Shown: piece after piece, positions 53,178 to 57,908 of the stretch
How the letters are laid out: each line of letters begins with the position of its first letter
How positions within the stretch are numbered: the first letter of the stretch is position 1
Assembly: GCF_001552715.1 (NCBI RefSeq)
Contig: NZ_BCRS01000017.1
Span: forward strand, 1 to 57,908
Source: Mycolicibacterium vaccae NBRC 14118 = CIP 105934
GTDB taxonomy: Bacteria; Actinomycetota; Actinomycetes; Mycobacteriales; Mycobacteriaceae
Direction of reading: 5' to 3'
Length of the DNA: 57,908 nt
Translations under genes and position numbers: made by a program
Notes under the pieces: model-generated
What the model saw: the letters and a program-made list of their open reading frames with translations, nothing else
Told to the model about the DNA's origin: nothing
Databases searched by the model: none

Positions 53178-53669
53178 ATGACGGTTGATGCCGCCGACGC
53201 GGCAAACGCGCCAATCACCGTAGATGTGGAGGTGCTTGGCGCGCTCTACGACGGCAGTCCCCCGCAAAGGGCCATGACGGCGGAACTGCCCGCCTACCTA
53301 GCAGCAGAGGGGGTCTCGGCCCGTCTGCATTACAGCCCAGGGGGCGGGGCGGACCTGTGGGCACCGATCGAGATCATCTCCGTATTCATTGGGGAGAATG
53401 TCGCGGCGGGTCTTATCGGCGGTGCGGCGTACGCATCGATGACCGGGGCGGTCAAGTGGGCGCGGGAACGGATACGCCGAGAACCACCTGGGGGTCGCGT
53501 ACCTACAGACGTCACTGGCCCCGACAACGACCCGACCGCCGACCGACGGCCAACGGTGCACGTGTCGCTGTATGGACCGCGCGGTCAGCTGCTCAAGCGG
53601 GTCGCGGTCAATCAAGACGAGGTCAATACGCTGTTCGGCGAGCCAGGCTACGACCCGGACGCAACCTGA
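53178..53669 (+). CDS. small protein with membrane-like segment, EACC1-like layout
   Basis: A 163-residue protein. It begins with a beta-alpha-beta-like part (ITVDVEVLGALYDG, then an amphipathic helix PQRAMTAELPAYLAAE). A hydrophobic helix follows (IEIISVFIGENVAAGLIGGAAY, about residues 70-92) and then a basic stretch WARERIRREPPGGR. A final strand pair ends VHVSLYGPRGQLLKRVAV. This order resembles the small effector-associated constant component proteins of actinobacterial conflict systems, but identity is not certain. It is cargo of the integrated element and ends 29 bases before the attR core. Confidence 0.7.
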   Translation: MTVDAADAANAPITVDVEVLGALYDGSPPQRAMTAELPAYLAAEGVSARLHYSPGGGADLWAPIEIISVFIGENVAAGLIGGAAYASMTGAVKWARERIRREPPGGRVPTDVTGPDNDPTADRRPTVHVSLYGPRGQLLKRVAVNQDEVNTLFGEPGYDPDAT

Positions 53670-53698
53670 TAGCTAGAACGTTCTTGGGCCAGCCGTTG

Positions 53699-53702
53699 AC
53701 AT
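53699..53702. other. attR core
   Basis: The same ACAT core at the right junction. Left of it, after 17 bases, is the arm motif AGAACGT (53675-53681) of the element. Right of it resumes the host 13E12 coding sequence, with an ACGTTCTGG motif 12 bases away. Confidence 0.88.
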
Positions 53703-54002
53703 CACCTGCTGAAGACGTTCTGGCCCGGGTGGTCGACCCAGCAGCTCCCCGACGGCGCCCTGGTCTGGACCGATCCGGACGGCGACACCTACACCACACA
53801 CCCCGGGAGTCGGCTGCTGTTCCCGGAACTGTGTGCGCCGACGGCCCCCGTCACCGGGGCGAGGACTCCTCCGCCCAAGCACATCGCGGGTCTGACGATG
53901 CCCAAGCGGGCGATCACCCGCGCCGAGGCCCGCCGCCGGCGGATCGGCGACGAGCGCCGGGCCAACGCCGAGGAGAGTGCCGAGTCATCTACGGAGACTT
54001 AG
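53703..54002 (+). pseudogene. 3' part of the split REP13E12-type HNH gene
   Basis: The last 99 codons and TAG stop of the 13E12 gene that begins at 46726. The frame continues HLLKTFWPGWSTQQLPDG, then WTDPDGDTYTTHPGSRLLFP and a C-terminal basic tail. The second HNH histidine region lies at the join (CREH|HLLK). With the element removed, the protein has no defect, so the gene was intact when the element entered. It overlaps the convergent EEP gene by 14 bases. Confidence 0.92.
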
Positions 54003-54846
54003 TATTTCGAGTCAGCAGGCAGCGAAGGCCGAAATGATCGGACGGGAAGACGCGGGGCAGATGAGGCGAGATCGGTTCGGTGCCGAGCAGTTCGATCGCG
54101 TGCGGGTGCCACTGCGGCCCCTTGACCAGGATCCGGTCGAACCGGACGAATCGTTCCTTGTTCGTGCTGTCGTAGCGCATGGCGTTGATCGCGGTGTCTT
54201 CGGTGAAGCCGTCGTCGTCGGGCCGCAACGCCAACCACGCGTCGGTGAACGGCGCCGTGATCCGCTGATTCTCGTTGTCGCGCATGTTGAAATCGCCGAG
54301 GACGACGGCGTCGACGTCACGCTCCAGCGCACCGAAGACCCGCCGCAGCTGCCGGGCCCGCAGGCCGGCCGAGCGCTTGCCGCTGTCCAGGTGCACTGCA
54401 CAGATCACCGTCGGCGCGTGATCGACGAGCAGTTCGGCACGCAGAAACCCGCGCCGAGCGCCGGACGGCAGGCAGATGTGCGTGACTCCCGCCAACGGCA
54501 CCCGGGACAACAGCAGCATCCCGTAGGTCCCGACGCGGCTGCCGGTCACGGCCGCACTGCAGTAGTGCTGCCGGATCCACGGCTGGTCGTGGAAGACCGC
54601 GAGCGCCGCGTCGGTCACTTCCTGGAACACCATGACATCGGGCGGTTGGGCACCCAACAGATCCGCGATCGCCCGGTATCGCTCAGGGGCGTGGAACGGA
54701 TCGAACCAGATGTTGAACGTCGAGACCGACAGCGTGTCGCGGGGGCCGCCCTGCACGGCGCCGGCGGTGGAGGTCCACTGACCGGTCACGTCGTCGAAGC
54801 GACGCACCGCGACCCGTCGCCGGCGCGGCCACCGTGGCCAGCCCAT
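53989..54846 (-). CDS. endonuclease/exonuclease/phosphatase (EEP) family protein
   Basis: A 285-residue EEP-fold enzyme. Motifs in order are TFNIWFD, VMVFQEVTD with the metal-binding Glu, ICAVHLDSGK, AVVLGDFNMRDNE with catalytic Asp and Asn, and the C-terminal FPSDHFGLRC with the SDH pair. Substrates could be nucleic acid, phosphoinositide or sphingomyelin-type lipids. No signal peptide is seen; the N-terminus MGWPRWPRRRRVAVRRF is basic. Its 3' end overlaps the end of the 13E12 gene. Confidence 0.9.
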   Translation of the reverse strand: MGWPRWPRRRRVAVRRFDDVTGQWTSTAGAVQGGPRDTLSVSTFNIWFDPFHAPERYRAIADLLGAQPPDVMVFQEVTDAALAVFHDQPWIRQHYCSAAVTGSRVGTYGMLLLSRVPLAGVTHICLPSGARRGFLRAELLVDHAPTVICAVHLDSGKRSAGLRARQLRRVFGALERDVDAVVLGDFNMRDNENQRITAPFTDAWLALRPDDDGFTEDTAINAMRYDSTNKERFVRFDRILVKGPQWHPHAIELLGTEPISPHLPRVFPSDHFGLRCLLTRNTKSP

Positions 54847-54861
54847 CCGGTGGGCCGGCGG

Positions 54862-55161
54862 TCAGGCGCAGTCTGCGCAGATCGACTGCTCGCCGACCTT
54901 GCGCGCCAACCGGTGGCTGTGATGCACCAGGAAGCAGCTCGAGCACGTGAACTCGTCGGGCTGTTTGGGAAGCACCCGCACGGTCAGCTCTTCGCCCGAC
55001 AGGTCAGCTCCGGGCAGCTCGAAGCTGTCCAGGTCTTCGCTGTCCTCGACGTCGAGGACAGCGGTGGCCGCGTCGTTGCGTCGTCCTGCCAACGCCTCGA
55101 GGGACTCGTCGACGTTCTCGTCGGGGTCCTTCTGGCGGGGCGCGTCATAGTCGGTCGCCAT
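54862..55161 (-). CDS. DUF4193 family protein
   Basis: A 99-residue acidic protein. The N-terminal MATDYDAPRQKDPDENVDESLEAL is the DUF4193 start common in actinobacteria. The C-terminal half has CSSC and CADC (FTCSSCFLVHHSHRLARKVGEQSICADCA), a zinc-ribbon-like four-cysteine site. Function is unknown. The gene is leftward and lies 15 bases from the EEP gene, so both may be co-transcribed. Confidence 0.9.
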   Translation of the reverse strand: MATDYDAPRQKDPDENVDESLEALAGRRNDAATAVLDVEDSEDLDSFELPGADLSGEELTVRVLPKQPDEFTCSSCFLVHHSHRLARKVGEQSICADCA

Positions 55162-55256
55162 GATGTCCTTTCGGTGAGCTCTCAGCCGTGACTCAACGTC
55201 GATGGCGGCCGATGCGTTCCCGCTGGGACAGGGGGTGAAACCAACGCTTCGGAAAG

Positions 55257-55330
55257 TGGAGCCGGTGACGGGAATCGAACCCGCGTATTCAGCTTGGGAA
55301 GCTGATGTTCTGCCATTGAACTACACCGGC
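55257..55330 (-). tRNA. tRNA-Gly(CCC)
   Basis: Read leftwards from 55330, the acceptor stem GCCGGTG pairs with CACCGGC. The anticodon stem TCAGC/GCTGA encloses the loop TTCCCAA, giving anticodon CCC (55296-55298 on the plus strand as GGG). The T-arm GCGGGTTCGATTCCCGT is canonical. The 3' TCCA is encoded (discriminator T then CCA). Seventy-four bases. It lies next to the exported cupin and dcd genes, as the tRNA-Gly does near dcd in M. tuberculosis. Confidence 0.96.
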
Positions 55331-55416
55331 CTGCTTGATCAGGAAGGCTAACACCTAGCGGTTCCTCGCCGTGGAGGTGGCCGCACGCTGGTCACGCACA
55401 TTCCCGGGGGTAAGCC

Positions 55417-55923
55417 ATGAAACACGCCGTCACCATCACCGCCGTCACCGCCGTCCTCGTCGCTGCCACGTCGGCCACCGCCGGTGCCACGCCGCCCGAC
55501 GGCGACATCGAGCGCGCCGATCTCGGGCAGGGCACCACCGACGTGCCCGTCGTGATCGTCTCGGTCGGCCACCCGACCACGCTGTACGTCCAGCAGCTCG
55601 AGCTCAACGGCCCCGCCGCCAGCGGCTGGCACACCCATCCAGGCCCCGAACACACCGTGATCACGGAGGGCATCGTCTACGTCCAGTCCGCCCCGGACTG
55701 CGTGCCGATCGCCTACCCGGCCGGCCGGTCCGTCTACATCCCGGCCGGCGTCCCGCACATCGTGCGCAACGAAGGCCCGGGCGACGCCGACGCCGTGGTC
55801 ACCCGGGCCTTCGTCCCGCACATCGTGCGCAACGAAGGCCCGGGCGACGCCGACGCCGTGGTCACCTACACGCTGCCCGCCGACCGCGCGGTGCGCGACG
55901 ACGCGCCCGCCGCCTGCCCCTGA
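55417..55923 (+). CDS. exported cupin-domain protein with internal tandem duplication
   Basis: A 168-residue secreted protein. The signal peptide is [27 protein letters not shown]. The cupin fold shows the metal-binding motif [16 protein letters not shown] and the second motif [12 protein letters not shown]. The 21-residue unit beginning [18 protein letters not shown] occurs twice in tandem from an exact 54-bp (63-bp period) DNA repeat at 55750 and 55813. The extra copy would insert two strands into the barrel near its end and supply a second His, so folding may be altered. Substrate unknown. Confidence 0.87.
   Translation: MKHAVTITAVTAVLVAATSATAGATPPDGDIERADLGQGTTDVPVVIVSVGHPTTLYVQQLELNGPAASGWHTHPGPEHTVITEGIVYVQSAPDCVPIAYPAGRSVYIPAGVPHIVRNEGPGDADAVVTRAFVPHIVRNEGPGDADAVVTYTLPADRAVRDDAPAACP
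55750..55875 (+). repeat. 63-bp tandem duplication in the cupin gene
   Basis: Bases 55750-55803 and 55813-55866 are identical over 54 positions with a 63-base period. The duplication is in frame and adds 21 codons. No third-position changes have accumulated, so it is recent or an assembly artefact. Confidence 0.9.
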
Positions 55924-55951
55924 CCGGGCGAGCTACGGATACTCTCGTGCG

Positions 55952-56524
55952 GTGCTGCTCTCCGACCGCGACATCAGGGCCGAGATCAAAGCGGGCAAGT
56001 TGGGGATCGAGCCGTACGACGACAGCCTGGTCCAGCCCTCCAGCGTCGACGTCCGCCTCGACACCCTGTTCCGGGTCTTCAACAACACCCGCTACACCCA
56101 CATCGACCCCGCACAGCGTCAGGACGATCTGACCTCACTCGTCGAGCCCAAAGAGGGCGAGCCGTTCGTACTGCACCCCGGCGAGTTCGTACTCGGCTCG
56201 ACGCTGGAACTCTGCACGCTGCCGGACGACCTCGCCGGCCGCCTCGAAGGCAAGTCCTCGCTGGGCCGCCTCGGGCTGCTCACCCATTCGACCGCCGGGT
56301 TCATCGACCCCGGCTTCTCCGGGCGCATCACCCTCGAGCTGTCCAACGTCGCGAACCTGCCCATCACGCTGTGGCCCGGCATGAAGATCGGCCAGCTGTG
56401 TCTGCTGCGCCTGACCAGCCCGGCCGAGCACCCCTACGGCAGCAGCTCGGTGGGCTCGAAGTACCAGGGTCAGCGCGGCCCCACCCCGTCGCGTTCCTAC
56501 CAGAACTTCATCCAGAACACCTGA
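55952..56524 (+). CDS. dcd: dCTP deaminase (bifunctional Dcd-Dut type)
   Basis: A 190-residue enzyme nearly identical in pattern to mycobacterial Dcd (Rv0321). [63 protein letters not shown] and the C-terminal [12 protein letters not shown] are all present. The Glu in the [18 protein letters not shown] context deaminates dCTP; the mycobacterial enzyme also hydrolyses the product to dUMP. It is a homotrimer in the cytosol. GTG 55952 gives the exact family start. It follows the cupin gene by 28 bases. Confidence 0.95.
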   Translation: MLLSDRDIRAEIKAGKLGIEPYDDSLVQPSSVDVRLDTLFRVFNNTRYTHIDPAQRQDDLTSLVEPKEGEPFVLHPGEFVLGSTLELCTLPDDLAGRLEGKSSLGRLGLLTHSTAGFIDPGFSGRITLELSNVANLPITLWPGMKIGQLCLLRLTSPAEHPYGSSSVGSKYQGQRGPTPSRSYQNFIQNT

Positions 56525-56753
56525 CCGAAAAACGCTCCCCACGCGTCCCACCCGACGCGAGTAGTGTCGTCAACACCGGCGCCAGCGGTCCTCCGTGCCG
56601 ATGCGTTCCGGCCTGATCTTCACCCGCTGTCAGCTAACAGCGCCGATGTAACGCCCAAGCTGATCGCGCCGATGAAGTATCGAGTTGTCGGCTCGCCGTG
56701 CCCGCGTGGTGCATGCCGACCGCAACGCTGCAGCAAACTTTGGGAGGGGTTTC
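56525..56753. other. intergenic region upstream of the last gene
   Basis: This 229-base gap holds no coding pattern. Its right end has a GGGAGGGG-type ribosome-binding segment seven bases before the GTG at 56754. A promoter must lie in it, but no clear -35/-10 pair stands out. Confidence 0.5.
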
Positions 56754-57908
56754 GTGGACATCGTACTGGGTGTATCGATGACACCTACGACGGTCCGCAT
56801 GGTGCTGGTTGAGGGCGAAAAGGCCGACGGGGTGACCGTCGACCACGACGCCTTCGACGTCACGTCGGTCGACGGCTCGGCAAATGCCGCAGAGCATGTC
56901 GTCGCCGCCGTGCTCGGCACCAAGGAGAGCGCCGAGACCGGCGGGCACCACCTCAAATCCATCGGCGTCACCTGGAGCGACCACACCGAGGCGACCGCGC
57001 TGCGCGACGCGCTGGCCGCCCACGGCATCGACGACGTCATGCTCGTCGCCGAAAGCCACGCCGCGGCCTCACTGGCTCAGGCGGTGGGCCGCGCCGTCGG
57101 CTACGACACCACGGCTCTGCTGTTCATCGACCGCGACACCGCGACGCTTTCGGTCGTCCAGACCGACGACGGCTCGGTGGTCAAGGTGCTCAGCCGCAGC
57201 CTGCACAGCACCGACGCGATGGCGGTGCTCACCGAGATGGCCGCTGCGGTCGCCGCGCAGCAGTCACCGCCGCAGGGCATGTTCGTCGTGGGCTCCGGGG
57301 TGGACATCAGCTCGGTCAAGGCACACCTCGAACATCTCGTCTCGCTCCCGGTCAGCGCCCCCGACGAGGGTGAGTTGGCGCTGGCCCGCGGCGCCGCGCT
57401 GGCCTCGGCGGCCGCGCCCGCGTTCGAGGCCACCACGGTCGGGCTGGCCTACTCCCAGGACCCCGACGGTCCCACGGCTGGATCGGTGCTTCCCGGGATG
57501 GTGGTCGCCGACGACGTCGTCGACGAGTTCGCCCCGACCGAGATGCGTCCCGTGGACGAGGAGCGTAAGCCCTTCCTGCTCGTCGGCAGCGCACTGACCT
57601 CACTGTTCGTGGTCGGCGTGGCCGCTCTGGTGGTCTCGCTGGCCATCAGCATCCGGCCCACGGCCGACGAGCGTCCGAGCCCCGCGCAGGCCGTGATCGT
57701 GCCGAGTGTCCAGGCTCCGCCCCCCGACCCGGCCCCGGCCCGGCAGGAGGCTGCCCAGGTGCCCGCGCCTCCGCCGTCCGCCGAGACCATCAAGCCCCCG
57801 ATCCCGGTGGTGCAGGAAGCGCCCCAGCAGCAGGCCCCGCGCACCGTGTACGTCGAGCAGGCGCCTGCCCCGGCGCCCGCGGCGCCACCCCCCGCACCGG
57901 CGGCGCCC
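56754..57908 (+). CDS. mycobacterial Hsp70/actin-fold-like membrane protein, partial
   Basis: At least 385 residues; the gene runs off the window. It begins VDIVLGVSMTPTTVRMVLVEG and has a phosphate-2-like strand (YDTTALLFIDRDTATLSVV) and an adenosine-like MFVVGSGVDISSV, an outline of the actin/Hsp70 fold with weak motifs. One transmembrane helix lies near residue 295 (LTSLFVVGVAALVVSLAISI). A Pro/Ala/Gln-rich tail follows. This is the same design as the gene at 15892-17715. Nucleotide-binding residues look less conserved, so ATPase activity is doubtful. GTG start at 56754 follows GGGAGGGG. Confidence 0.82.
   Translation, partial: MDIVLGVSMTPTTVRMVLVEGEKADGVTVDHDAFDVTSVDGSANAAEHVVAAVLGTKESAETGGHHLKSIGVTWSDHTEATALRDALAAHGIDDVMLVAESHAAASLAQAVGRAVGYDTTALLFIDRDTATLSVVQTDDGSVVKVLSRSLHSTDAMAVLTEMAAAVAAQQSPPQGMFVVGSGVDISSVKAHLEHLVSLPVSAPDEGELALARGAALASAAAPAFEATTVGLAYSQDPDGPTAGSVLPGMVVADDVVDEFAPTEMRPVDEERKPFLLVGSALTSLFVVGVAALVVSLAISIRPTADERPSPAQAVIVPSVQAPPPDPAPARQEAAQVPAPPPSAETIKPPIPVVQEAPQQQAPRTVYVEQAPAPAPAAPPPAPAAP

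Larger units (their letters stand above)
48012..53702 (+). mobile_element. phiRv1-like serine-integrase element, about 5.69 kb, inserted in a 13E12 gene
   Basis: The sequence ACAT occurs at 48012-48015 and 53699-53702 and is the shared core of attL and attR. Joining the host flanks at this core restores an uninterrupted 13E12 gene (430 + 99 codons). Joining the element's own ends gives a site with AGAACGT, 17 bases, ACAT, 17 bases, ACGTTCT, a perfect inverted repeat of 52 bp as expected of a serine-integrase attP. The element carries integrase, a recA remnant, a SIR2-like gene, a winged-helix gene and a small unknown gene, but no phage structural genes. It looks like a phage satellite or defence island. 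Confidence 0.93.

Noticed and set aside
55257..55330. tRNA-Gly with anticodon TCC
   Set aside because: The seven-base loop is TTCCCAA, which puts CCC at positions 34-36.

Overview
The window is chromosomal DNA of a fast-growing type mycobacterium (Mycolicibacterium or close relative). It is GC-rich, with strongly GC-biased third codon positions and many GTG starts. It carries recognisable mycobacterial genes: stf0, a Pro/Thr-rich Hsp70-like protein (Rv0312 type), a GH16 glucanase (Rv0315 type), nitrobindin (Rv2717c type), mpt53 with a CcdA partner (Rv2878c/Rv2877c type), REP13E12-type HNH genes, and a tRNA-Gly, exported cupin and dcd block. Ortholog names come from memory of protein sequences, not from a search.

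Layout. 1-6.6 kb: alpha/beta hydrolase and amidohydrolase pair, tam, a Tat amidase, then the trehalose sulfotransferase stf0 beside a sulfatase. 6.8-9.4 kb: an intact IS3-family element with direct repeats, a tail of an older IS3 transposase, a DUF4239 membrane protein and a 13E12-like tail. 9.4-17.7 kb: UvrA-like ATPase, two PAP2 genes (one fused to a lipid kinase), L,D-transpeptidase, SnoaL-like protein, Hsp70-like protein. 17.8-23.5 kb: a five-gene peptide ABC importer operon read leftwards. 23.6-27.7 kb: L-lactate dehydrogenase, SDR, FAD monooxygenase and small genes.

28.0-36.2 kb: an unusual accessory cluster. It has three receiver-like regulators (two lacking the phospho-acceptor Asp) with no kinase, a transglutaminase-like cysteine protease, several small beta-rich proteins resembling structural subunits, a zinc metallopeptidase and, facing it, a papain/C39-like cysteine peptidase plus an unknown protein. 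I could not assign this set to a described system.

36.3-46.6 kb: MFS exporter, Mpt53/CcdA thiol-redox pair, selenium-binding protein, a secreted hydrolase-lipocalin fusion, GH16 glucanase, a secreted lipase with an acidic N-terminus, nitrobindin and a small exported protein.

46.7-54.0 kb: a REP13E12-type HNH gene split by a 5.7 kb phiRv1-like serine-integrase element. Joining the flanks at a 4-bp core restores a perfect 529-codon gene. The reconstructed attP is a symmetric 52-bp site. It also creates a consensus promoter for the integrase: a -35 spanning the core, 17 bp, a -10, 6 nt, then ATG. Integration destroys this promoter. Cargo is a SIR2-domain protein (candidate anti-phage NADase), a winged-helix protein, a small EACC1-like protein, a decayed recA remnant and a strongly folded intergenic element. 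All four intact genes look leaderless. 54.0-57.9 kb: EEP-family phosphatase, DUF4193 protein, tRNA-Gly(CCC), a cupin protein with a fresh internal duplication, dcd, and a membrane protein cut by the window edge.
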